This document shows, in pieces, positions 1 through 6,107 of a stretch of DNA of 8,336 nt. Each line of letters starts with the position of its first letter. The stretch's first letter is position 1. The position numbers and the translations under genes are program-made. The notes below the pieces were generated by a model that had not been told where the DNA came from, searched no databases, and worked only from the letters and a program-made list of their open reading frames with translations. This DNA is from Planctomycetota bacterium (GTDB lineage Bacteria; Planctomycetota; GCA-002687715): contig JABSRK010000151.1 of the NCBI GenBank assembly GCA_013213915.1, positions 1 to 8,336 of the forward strand, written 5' to 3'.

Positions 1-190
1 GGATGTGGATTCCCGGCATTCGCCCACAATCGGCCGGAAGGCCAAAAACAGGCAGATCTGGCTGCCGGATACGGCTCCGGAGGTGGCAAAGGGCTCGGGA
101 AATTGGGCGGCGCGAGGACGTTTCAGCCGGCCGCCCTGCGGTTCCGTGCCAGGCCCCCCGCGTGCATGGCCGGGGAGTATAGTCCCCGCC
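1..190. other. Upstream region of hutI with small inverted repeats, no gene supported
   Basis: An open frame in phase with hutI runs back to base 5, but its translation is low-complexity and resembles no HutI N-terminus, so I treat this stretch as noncoding. It contains several short GC-rich dyads: GGCC/GGCC around a GGAA loop (32-43), GGCAG/CTGCC with a 6-base loop (51-66) and CCGGA/TCCGG with a 6-base loop (65-80). The last two share bases 65-66. They could belong to the terminator of a gene left of the window, but no T-tract follows them. A larger dyad (164-194) is listed separately. Confidence 0.5.
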
Positions 191-194
191 ATGC
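164..194. repeat. Inverted repeat over the hutI -10 element and start codon
   Basis: The core CGGGGA-GTATAG-TCCCCG (171-188) is a perfect 6-bp dyad around a 6-base centre. Outside it, GCATGG (164-169) pairs with CCATGC (189-194), with C170 as the only unpaired base, giving 12 paired positions in total. The centre and inner right arm contain TATAGT (178-183), and the outer right arm contains the hutI ATG (191-193). If transcription starts at or near the ATG, the left arm is absent from the mRNA, so an operator read as DNA is more likely than an RNA hairpin. If transcription starts further upstream, the same structure would bury the start codon. The pairing is seen directly; the role is inference. 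Confidence 0.55.
178..183 (+). promoter_or_regulatory. Candidate -10 element (TATAGT) of hutI, leaderless type
   Basis: TATAGT matches five of six bases of the TATAAT consensus and ends 7 bases before the ATG at 191, which would put the transcript start at or next to the start codon. No recognisable -35 hexamer is present at 16-18 bases spacing. The only purine-rich Shine-Dalgarno-like run (GGGGAG, 172-177) lies 13 bases from the ATG, too far to work well. Confidence 0.45.
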
Positions 195-1465
195 GGTGCA
201 TATTCGGCAGTCGTGGCACGTGGGCAACGCTGGACACGGGCGTGAAGGGGCCGCGCAACGCAGAGGCTCTCGGTGACGCTGGAGTGCGGGAGGGTGGGTG
301 GGCCATCCTCGTCGACGATGGGATCATCCGCGAGGCGGACCAACCCGATGCACTACGCGCGCGTCACCCCGCCGTTGACTTCGTCGAGCTCGGCGATTCC
401 CTCGTCGTCCCCGGATTCGTCGACCCGCACACCCATCCCGTCTTCACGGGCACGCGCGAGGACGAGTTCGAACTCCGAAACCAGGGCAAGACCTATGAGG
501 AGATAGCGAAGGCCGGAGGCGGCATCCGCAATTCGGCGCGCCGGCTGCGTGGCTCGTCGGAGGACGAACTGACCGAAGACCTCCTCGCGCGACTGGACGG
601 CTTCCTCGAGCTTGGGACCACGACCATCGAAGCGAAGTCGGGCTACGGCCTCTCCACCGAATCGGAGATCGCGTCGCTGCGGGCGATCCGCCGCGCGAAT
701 ACCGAGCACCCGCTCGATCTCGTGCCCACGTTTCTCGGCGCCCACGAGATCCCCGACGAGTACCGAGACGACCGAGAGGGCTACATCCGTTTGCTGACGG
801 ACGAGATGCTCCCGCTCGTAGCGAAGGAAGGCCTCGCCGAGGCATGCGACGTGTTCTGCGAAGACCACGTGTTCAGCGTGGACGAATCCCGGCGCATCCT
901 CGGGAGAGCGCGGGAACTGGGGCTGAAACTCAAGCTGCATGCCGACGAGATCCGGCCCATCGGCGGCGCTGAACTCGCGGCAGAGGTCGGCGCGCTGTCC
1001 GCCGACCATCTGGTCGCGATCTCGGACGAGGGGATCCGCCGCTTGCGCGAAGCGAATGTCGTCCCGATCCTCCTCCCCGCAACGTCCCTCTACCTGAACC
1101 TCGGCAAGGACGCGCCCGGCAAACGCATGCTCGACGAGGGACTGGCGTGCGCGCTCGCAACCGACTTCAACCCCGGGTCGAGCCCGACGCGCAGTTTGCC
1201 GCTCGTCATGACCCTCGGCTGCATCAAGTACGGGATGACCGCGGCCCAGGCGCTCGGCGCCGCCACGTGGAACGCGGCCTGTGCCATCGGCCGTGAGGGC
1301 CGCGTGGGCGCCCTGGCGCCCGGCTGCCTGGCCGATCTCGTCGTCCTCGATCTCCCGAATCTCCGCTCGGTGCCATATCGCTTCGGAGAGAGCTTCGTTC
1401 GAACGGTCGTAAAGCGGGGCGAGATCGTCGTGGCGAACGGTCGAAGGACCAGTCGCCCGGCCTGA
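191..1465 (+). CDS. hutI: Imidazolonepropionase (HutI)
   Basis: A cytosolic zinc amidohydrolase that opens 4-imidazolone-5-propionate to N-formimino-L-glutamate, step three of histidine degradation. The 424-aa product has the family's usual length. Landmarks: VVPGFVDPHTHPVFTG at about 72-87 with metal-ligand histidines H80 and H82; KSGYGLSTESE from 149; PTFLGAHEIP at about 179-188; the HADE motif with H250 and E253; H273 in SADH; and ATDFNPGS with D325. The known Bacillus subtilis zinc ligands (H80, H82, H249, D324, from memory) fall at almost the same numbers, which supports the ATG at 191 over the longer frame starting at base 5. An in-frame GTG at 242 is a less likely start. No hutH, hutU or hutG is adjacent. 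The gene converges on the lipoprotein gene, with 54 bases between the stop codons and no clear terminator. Confidence 0.95.
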   Translation: MRCIFGSRGTWATLDTGVKGPRNAEALGDAGVREGGWAILVDDGIIREADQPDALRARHPAVDFVELGDSLVVPGFVDPHTHPVFTGTREDEFELRNQGKTYEEIAKAGGGIRNSARRLRGSSEDELTEDLLARLDGFLELGTTTIEAKSGYGLSTESEIASLRAIRRANTEHPLDLVPTFLGAHEIPDEYRDDREGYIRLLTDEMLPLVAKEGLAEACDVFCEDHVFSVDESRRILGRARELGLKLKLHADEIRPIGGAELAAEVGALSADHLVAISDEGIRRLREANVVPILLPATSLYLNLGKDAPGKRMLDEGLACALATDFNPGSSPTRSLPLVMTLGCIKYGMTAAQALGAATWNAACAIGREGRVGALAPGCLADLVVLDLPNLRSVPYRFGESFVRTVVKRGEIVVANGRRTSRPA

Positions 1466-1519
1466 TTCTCTACAGGGTCGCGGGACCGCGCGCTGAGTCG
1501 TAGCCCGACGCGATCGAGG

Positions 1520-2125
1520 TCACTTGTCGCGGCGGCGTGTCGCCTTCGCGGCCTTGTAGTAGCCGTCGGCGTTCGGGCTGAGACCCCGAATCGGTCCCTC
1601 GAGGGGAAGCACGCTGGGGTCCTTGCCTTCGCGCAGCAACAAGTAATGCCGCAAGATCTGCCCGACGACCACTTCTTCCACGTTGCGCCGTTGTCCCTGG
1701 AGAACCCAAGACCAGTCGACGGCGCGGCCCGTGGAGAGCTCTTCGGGCTGCAGCGATGGCTCGATCTTCAGCGCGCACACGAGCATGACGACGTTCTTGG
1801 GGTTCGTCCTGACCTTCTCGAGCTCCACGGTGACACGGGTGCGGTGCGGAAGCCGCCACTCAACCCATTCCATGGTCTCCGTCTCGACGAAACCAGGCTC
1901 GGACTCGGCGACCGGGAACGCCGCAACCATGTACTCCTTGACCGCCTTCCAGAGCAGCTTGTGGTCGGCGTCTGCGAAGAGATGCTGGGTCGGCGTCATC
2001 GCCCGCTGCATCTCGCGAATCGCTTGCAGCCCTTGACGCCCCCCCGCTACCGGCGGCGCCGATGAGCACGCAGCCAGGGCCACGAGCGCAACGGAGAGAA
2101 CCAAGGTGTGGGGTCGCGTCATCAC
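1520..2125 (-). CDS. Hypothetical lipoprotein, about 200 aa
   Basis: I do not recognise the family. The 201-aa product starts with a basic Met-Met-Thr-Arg segment, a hydrophobic stretch (8-19) and a lipobox L17-A18-A19-C20 followed by Ser-Ser, so it should be processed by signal peptidase II and lipidated on C20. Without an Asp at +2 the mature protein would be expected at the outer membrane if the cell is didermic. The mature part is a compact alpha/beta-looking domain: a helix at about 51-70 (DADHKLLWKAVKEYM), an EPGFVETETMEWVEWRLP strand pair at 76-93, RTRVTVELEKV at 95-106, NVVMLVCALKIEPSL at 111-125, and a basic tail KATRRRDK. It is the last gene of the hyuAB operon, 81 bases after hyuB. 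Translation probably begins at the GTG (2125), 7 bases from a strong Shine-Dalgarno; the next codon is ATG (2122), an alternative. The link to HyuAB is positional only. Confidence 0.75.
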   Translation of the reverse strand: MMTRPHTLVLSVALVALAACSSAPPVAGGRQGLQAIREMQRAMTPTQHLFADADHKLLWKAVKEYMVAAFPVAESEPGFVETETMEWVEWRLPHRTRVTVELEKVRTNPKNVVMLVCALKIEPSLQPEELSTGRAVDWSWVLQGQRRNVEEVVVGQILRHYLLLREGKDPSVLPLEGPIRGLSPNADGYYKAAKATRRRDK

Positions 2126-2132
2126 AGAAGGA

Positions 2133-2139
2133 ACCTCCC
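2133..2139 (-). promoter_or_regulatory. Ribosome binding site of the lipoprotein gene
   Basis: On the minus strand this reads GGGAGGT, followed by 7 bases and then GTG-ATG. The spacing favours the GTG at 2125; the ATG at 2122 would have 10 bases. It supports the lipoprotein frame as a real, separately initiated gene. Confidence 0.7.
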
Positions 2140-2206
2140 ATGACCCTTGTCGGCCATCGCGGCCACGGGCCTCAACGAACCACCTTGGCGCACGCAGCCG
2201 GGAGTC

Positions 2207-3760
2207 TCAACCCTTTCTCCAGCCGCCACCTCCGGGCGTTTCGACTCGTACCGCGTCACCGGGATCAAGAGTCACGCTTTGTCCCGACGGGAGGGGACGC
2301 CAGCGCCCGTCAGCAGTGCGGACGCGGTCGCGACCCGGCGCTCCGGCGCCGCCGCCAGCCACCCCGGGCGCGCCTTCGCTGCGGCGCATGGCGAGAATCG
2401 TGACCCGCATCCGCTCGCGAGCCTCGAGTTCGCGAACGAGCCCCTCGCCTCCTTCGTGACGCCCCGCACCACGGGAGCCCTTCCGCAAACGGTACTGACG
2501 GACGAGCACGGGATACGCGGCCTCGAGCGCCTCGATCGGCGTGTTCAGCGTGTTCGTCATGTGAGTCTGGATGCCCGATACGCCGGGGCCGGATGGGCCG
2601 CCGCCCGCTCCGCCGCCGAGGGTCTCGTAGAACGTGAATGGCGAACCATCGCCCCGTCGCCCGCCGGCCGTGAGGTTGTTCATCGTTCCCTGAGAGCATG
2701 CGGGGAGACGATCGGGAGCGGCATCCGCAAGCGCAAGCAAAAGAGCATCCACGATCCGCTGTGAGGTCTCCACGTTGCCGCCGGCGACGGGCGACGGTGG
2801 ACGCGCGTTCAAGAGACACCCATCAGGAATACGCACCGTGACCGGATCGAGGCACCCACTGTTGGTCGGCAGGTCTTCGCGGACGAGCAGGCGCACGACG
2901 TAGAAAACAGCCGACAGCGTGATCGCCTCATTCGCATTGAACGGCGCCTCCATCTCCTTATCGGTTCCCGCGAAATCGACGACGAGTCGGTCGCGACGCT
3001 TGGTGATGGCCACGCGGATCGTCGGTGTGCCCGGCCCGTCGAGGGACAACTCGGAACCCCACGTCCCATCCGGTAACTCACGCAAGGTCGCACGCGTGAC
3101 ACGTGACGCATGGGAACGCAACGAGTCGATGGCGGTCAGAACGCGCCGTACGCCGTGCTCCTCCACGAGTTCCAGAACCCGCTCTCTCCCGAGCTCCACG
3201 GCAGCCGCCTGCGCCAGCAGGTCGCCCCTGCGCTCGTCCGGCGTACGCGTATTCGCAAGCACCATCGCAAGGACATCGTCGTCCAACTGGCCTTCACGCA
3301 CCAAGCGCACGGGGGGGATGATCAGCCCCTCACCGTGGACGTCATGGACCGGGCCCATGCTGCCGGGCCAGGCACCGCCGACGTCGGCGTGATGTGCGCG
3401 ACACATCACGCCCATGGTCATCGCCTTTCGTCGTGGAACGAACACGGGCGCGAAGACGGTCACGTCCGGCAGGTGCGTCCCGCCCCGATAGGGGTCGTTC
3501 AGCAAGATCAGATCCCCCGGTCGCATGTCCACGTTCTCGAGCAGATGGCGGCCGGTGACGTGGACGGATCCGAGATGCACCGGGATATGGCTCGCCTGCG
3601 CGGCCATGTCACCGTCCGGGCCGGTCAAGGCACAAGAGAAGTCGAGACGCTCCTTGATATTCGGAGAGAACGCCGACCGTCGCAGGAGCACGCCCATCTC
3701 CTCCGGGATGGCAGCGAGCAGGTGGCGAAACACGTTCAGGTCGACGGGATCGAGCGTCAT
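2207..3760 (-). CDS. hyuB: Hydantoinase B/oxoprolinase family protein (HyuB-type subunit)
   Basis: The second subunit of the two-component N-methylhydantoinase/acetone carboxylase type enzymes, homologous to the C-terminal half of 5-oxoprolinase. The 517-aa product has the typical length. Visible family motifs: an N-terminal helix with DPVDLNVFRHLLAAIPEEMG and SPNIKERLDFSCAL; HIPVHLGS (58-65); NDPYRGGTHLPDVT (88-101); CRAHHADVGG (120-129), resembling the metal-site segment of the family; GGNVETSQRIVDA (327-339); SQGTMNNLT (356-364); YETLGGGAGG (378-387); and the glycine-rich C-terminal tail TPGGGGW. The frame opens upstream to 3946, but an ideal GGAGGT Shine-Dalgarno and the 4-bp overlap with hyuA fix the start at 3760. 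HyuB should form a complex with the HyuA encoded just before it. The substrate cannot be read from sequence: hydantoins, 5-oxoproline or a ketone carboxylation are all possible. Confidence 0.9.
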   Translation of the reverse strand: MTLDPVDLNVFRHLLAAIPEEMGVLLRRSAFSPNIKERLDFSCALTGPDGDMAAQASHIPVHLGSVHVTGRHLLENVDMRPGDLILLNDPYRGGTHLPDVTVFAPVFVPRRKAMTMGVMCRAHHADVGGAWPGSMGPVHDVHGEGLIIPPVRLVREGQLDDDVLAMVLANTRTPDERRGDLLAQAAAVELGRERVLELVEEHGVRRVLTAIDSLRSHASRVTRATLRELPDGTWGSELSLDGPGTPTIRVAITKRRDRLVVDFAGTDKEMEAPFNANEAITLSAVFYVVRLLVREDLPTNSGCLDPVTVRIPDGCLLNARPPSPVAGGNVETSQRIVDALLLALADAAPDRLPACSQGTMNNLTAGGRRGDGSPFTFYETLGGGAGGGPSGPGVSGIQTHMTNTLNTPIEALEAAYPVLVRQYRLRKGSRGAGRHEGGEGLVRELEARERMRVTILAMRRSEGAPGVAGGGAGAPGRDRVRTADGRWRPLPSGQSVTLDPGDAVRVETPGGGGWRKG

Positions 3761-5709
3761 GGCCTGACCTCCAGCAGTAACGCACCGGTCCGGTGCACCG
3801 TCGCGCGGGCGCCAGCGTCGAGCCACACGGTGCCCGTGCCATCGGCGACGAGCGCCGGCCCCGCAATCTTGTGCCCGGCGCGCAGGTCCGCGCGATCGTG
3901 AACTGGGATCATCGTCCGTCGCGCCACGCTCTTGACCCGTCCGCACGGCTGATCCGACCCCCCGCTACGCCCGAGCGAGGCCATGGCCGGAGGCGCAACC
4001 GCCACCTCCGTACGCACACGAACCGCCACCAGATCGACCGTTCGCTCGGGGTCAGCGAACCCGAAGCGACAACGGTGGACGCGGTGGAACGCGGCGACGG
4101 GATCAGCGCCTTCGGGCACCTCGAGCTCAAACGACTGCCCGCGATAGCGCAGGTCGAGTGTGACCGTCGTCAGCAGGTCCTTCGCCCGTGCCCCTGACCC
4201 GAGCAGCGGGCCCCGGATCCGCTCCGTCAGGGGGCGAGCAAGGCGGCGGCGTGCGGTGGCAGACGGAACGCCGTCGAGCAAGACTGAGCGGGACAGTGTC
4301 CGCGCCGGTGGAGCCCACAGGAGCCCCTGAGCCGAGAGGACGCCCTGGTTCGGGGGGACGATGATCCGTCGCATGCCGAGCGCGCGGGCGAGGGCGACGC
4401 CGTGCAATCCGCCCGCACCCCCGAACACGACCAGCGCGGCATCCCGAGGGTCGCGTCCACGCTCGAGCGAGATCACCCGTAGAGCGCGCGTCATCGCCAC
4501 GTCGGCCAATCGGACAACTCCCTCGCAGAGCCTCCGTGGCGTCAACCCGGCGCGTTTGGCCAGGCGCGTGGCCGCGCGTTCGGCGCGCCCGACGTCGAGT
4601 CCGTCTCTTCCGAGCGCGAAGAACTCCGGGTCGATGCGTCCCAGCAGCAAGTTCGCATCCGTCACCGTGGGCTCGTCGCCGAAGCCGTAGGCCGCGGGTC
4701 CCGGGTCCGCTCCGGCGCTCTCCGGCCCCACCCTCAGCGCGCCCCCTCGATCGAGGCGAACGAGGCTCCCGCCACCGGCCCCGACGGTGTGAATCTCGAG
4801 GCTCGGCAAGCGGATATCGTGCCCGGCGATGGAAAGCCCGGATACACGCGGCAGCTCCCCGTCGATCCAGGCGACGTCGGTCGAGGTCCCGCCCATGTCG
4901 AGCGTCACGACGCGCGGCTCGCCGACGGCAGCTCCCCATGCACGCGCAGCGACGAGCCCTCCGGCGGGGCCTGAGACGAGCACGCGAGCTGGCTCTTCCA
5001 GGACTTCGTGTGGGGACAGGAGTCCGCCTTCCGACGTCATGACGAGAACGTCGAACCGCGCGGTGAGCGCGGCCTGCAAGCGTTCGAGATACTCACCGAC
5101 AACCGGCCGTAGTCCGGCGTTCACCAGCGCGCACAACCCACGCTCGACCTCGCGGAATTCGGGGTTCAAGCTGGCGCTCGTCGTCACGGGAAGTCCGAGA
5201 TCCGCCAGCGCGGCGGCGGCGGCGTCTTCGTGATCCGTGTTGGCGTAGGCGTGCAACAGGACGACCGCGATCGCTCGGGCTCCAGCTCGCTTCAATTGAC
5301 GCCCAGCCCGCCGGCAGGCCTCCGCGTCGAACGGCTCGAGGACCTCTCCCCCGGGCCCGACCCGGCCCGGGACCTCGGCGATGAGGCGGCGTGACGTAGG
5401 GAGACCGGGTCGGCGAGGTTCGGGATCATAGAGTCGGGGACGCGCCTGCCGTCCGATCTCGAGCAGGTCCCGAAAACCCTCGTTCACGATGAGTCCGACC
5501 GGGGGCAGCTTGGCTTCCAGCGTCGCGTTCGTAGCGACTGTCGTGCCATGGCGAAGCACCGCCTTCCCATCGGGCGCAAGCTCGACAGCCAACCTGGCGA
5601 TGACGCGGGAAGGATCGTCAGGGGTCGACGCGACCTTCAGCACGGCGCCGTCGTCACGGACGGCGTCCGTGAAGGTGCCGCCGGTATCGATCGCAAGCGT
5701 CCGCGTCAT
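3757..5709 (-). CDS. hyuA: Hydantoinase A/oxoprolinase family ATPase (HyuA-type subunit)
   Basis: The ATP-dependent subunit of the hydantoinase/5-oxoprolinase/acetone carboxylase superfamily, which has an actin-like ATPase fold. The 650-aa product is complete and slightly short of the 680-700 aa often seen. The N-terminal Hydant_A_N region begins with the phosphate-binding LAIDTGGTFTD (5-15), followed by HGTTVATNA (54-62) and NEGFRDLLEIGRQ (76-88). The main domain carries SEGGL (226-230), VSGPAGG (245-251), the second phosphate loop LDMGGTSTDV (270-279), VGAGGGS (309-315), GPESAGADPGPAAYG (328-342), VFGGAGGLHG (428-437) and PPNQGVLSAQG (452-462). A C-terminal beta-rich region contains LRYRGQSFELEV (520-531) and AGPAL (616-620). 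Its stop overlaps the hyuB start as ATGA, indicating translational coupling. There is no Shine-Dalgarno before the ATG; a -10-like hexamer lies 8 bases upstream. No hydantoin racemase, carbamoylase or transporter adjoins it, so the substrate is open. Confidence 0.92.
   Translation of the reverse strand: MTRTLAIDTGGTFTDAVRDDGAVLKVASTPDDPSRVIARLAVELAPDGKAVLRHGTTVATNATLEAKLPPVGLIVNEGFRDLLEIGRQARPRLYDPEPRRPGLPTSRRLIAEVPGRVGPGGEVLEPFDAEACRRAGRQLKRAGARAIAVVLLHAYANTDHEDAAAAALADLGLPVTTSASLNPEFREVERGLCALVNAGLRPVVGEYLERLQAALTARFDVLVMTSEGGLLSPHEVLEEPARVLVSGPAGGLVAARAWGAAVGEPRVVTLDMGGTSTDVAWIDGELPRVSGLSIAGHDIRLPSLEIHTVGAGGGSLVRLDRGGALRVGPESAGADPGPAAYGFGDEPTVTDANLLLGRIDPEFFALGRDGLDVGRAERAATRLAKRAGLTPRRLCEGVVRLADVAMTRALRVISLERGRDPRDAALVVFGGAGGLHGVALARALGMRRIIVPPNQGVLSAQGLLWAPPARTLSRSVLLDGVPSATARRRLARPLTERIRGPLLGSGARAKDLLTTVTLDLRYRGQSFELEVPEGADPVAAFHRVHRCRFGFADPERTVDLVAVRVRTEVAVAPPAMASLGRSGGSDQPCGRVKSVARRTMIPVHDRADLRAGHKIAGPALVADGTGTVWLDAGARATVHRTGALLLEVRP
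3767..3772 (-). promoter_or_regulatory. Ribosome binding site of hyuB
   Basis: GGAGGT on the minus strand, inside the last codons of hyuA and 6 bases before the hyuB ATG at 3760. It decides the start against the longer open frame that reaches 3946. Confidence 0.75.
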
Positions 5710-5717
5710 CGGCGGTG

Positions 5718-5723
5718 ATGATA
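5718..5723 (-). promoter_or_regulatory. Candidate -10 element (TATCAT) of hyuA, leaderless type
   Basis: TATCAT on the minus strand matches five of six consensus bases and ends 8 bases before the hyuA ATG (5709). Those 8 bases (CACCGCCG) contain no Shine-Dalgarno. The -35 region is weak: TTCCGC at 18 bases spacing shares only the leading TT with consensus. Transcription from this site would begin at about the start codon. Confidence 0.45.
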
Positions 5724-5761
5724 CGCGTGGCCCTCACGAATGCGGAAGGTCACCGAAATTT

Positions 5762-6032
5762 CTATCGTTCCATCCCGTGGGCGAGGGCGTACCCGAACCG
5801 ATCCTCGTCCGCCAGAGAGTGATCGATCTCCTCACCTAACTTGAGCGAGGTCACGAACCGCTCCGCAGCGAGCCACGGCGACGAGAGGACCGAAGGATGT
5901 GGCGAGGATGAGGAACCGGGAGCCCCGACCTCTGGGCGCTGAAGGCGGCGCCTCGACAACCCGGCGCGTTGCCACGAGAGGCAGCAGCGTCGGCGGCGCG
6001 GATCGGGGCTCGGACTTGCGCGGGGGAGCCAT
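5762..6032 (-). other. Possible small or frameshifted gene, uncertain
   Basis: Two overlapping minus-strand frames lie here. One runs from an ATG at 6032 for 66 codons (ends at 5832) and has a low-complexity Pro/Arg start followed by a hydrophobic RFLILATSFGPLVAVA stretch. A second frame ends at a TAG at 5762 and reads, from about 5875, as WLAAERFVTSLKLGEEIDHS and then LADEDRFGYALAHGMER, with a balanced acidic/hydrophobic composition and mostly G/C third positions. The second frame has only a TTG (5959) as a start and no Shine-Dalgarno. A single frameshift near 5875 would join them into one protein of about 90 residues ending 52 bases before hyuA. I recognise neither part; it may be a decayed gene, a short hypothetical gene or chance. 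Confidence 0.2.
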
Positions 6033-6090
6033 GACGAATCCCAGCCTACCGAGGGTCCTCGTGGAAGGTCAAAGCGACCGCTTCAGGAAT

Positions 6091-6099
6091 TGCTACCAT
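6091..6099 (+). promoter_or_regulatory. Candidate extended -10 element (TGC-TACCAT) of the plsY operon
   Basis: TACCAT (6094-6099) keeps the key T, A and final T of a -10 element, is preceded by TG at the extended -10 position (6091-6092) and ends 8 bases before the plsY ATG. The same 8-base spacing is seen at hyuA. No good -35 is visible, which an extended -10 would tolerate. The nearest purine run (AGGAA, 6085-6089) is too far from the ATG to be its ribosome binding site. Confidence 0.42.
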
Positions 6100-6107
6100 C
6101 CCGCGCC

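Larger units (their letters stand above)
5710..6107. other. Divergent intergenic region between hyuA and plsY
   Basis: 398 bases separating the two divergent operons. The candidate -10 elements of hyuA and plsY sit at its two ends. I see no riboswitch, tRNA, strong terminator or tandem repeat. A minus-strand pair of short open frames (5762-6032) is the only coding-like content and is listed separately. A gap this long is unusual among the otherwise tightly packed genes here. Confidence 0.5.

Noticed and set aside
5..190. N-terminal extension of HutI (62 extra residues from an ATG at base 5)
   Set aside because: The extra residues are low-complexity, unlike any HutI start, and zinc-ligand numbering matches the family only when translation begins at 191.
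353..1009. Minus-strand open frame of 218 codons opposite hutI
   Set aside because: It is a shadow of a GC-rich gene on the other strand; the hutI frame has full family motifs and this one has none.
1466..1519. Terminator between convergent hutI and the lipoprotein gene
   Set aside because: The best pairing (GGTC-GCGG-GACC) is a 4-bp stem without a T-tract in either direction.
3761..3946. N-terminal extension of HyuB (62 residues, Arg-rich)
   Set aside because: It lies wholly within hyuA in another frame, and a GGAGGT ribosome binding site sits right before the ATG at 3760.
4127..4939. Minus-strand open frame of 270 codons inside hyuA
   Set aside because: Alternative frame of hyuA with a very Arg-rich translation and no recognisable domain.
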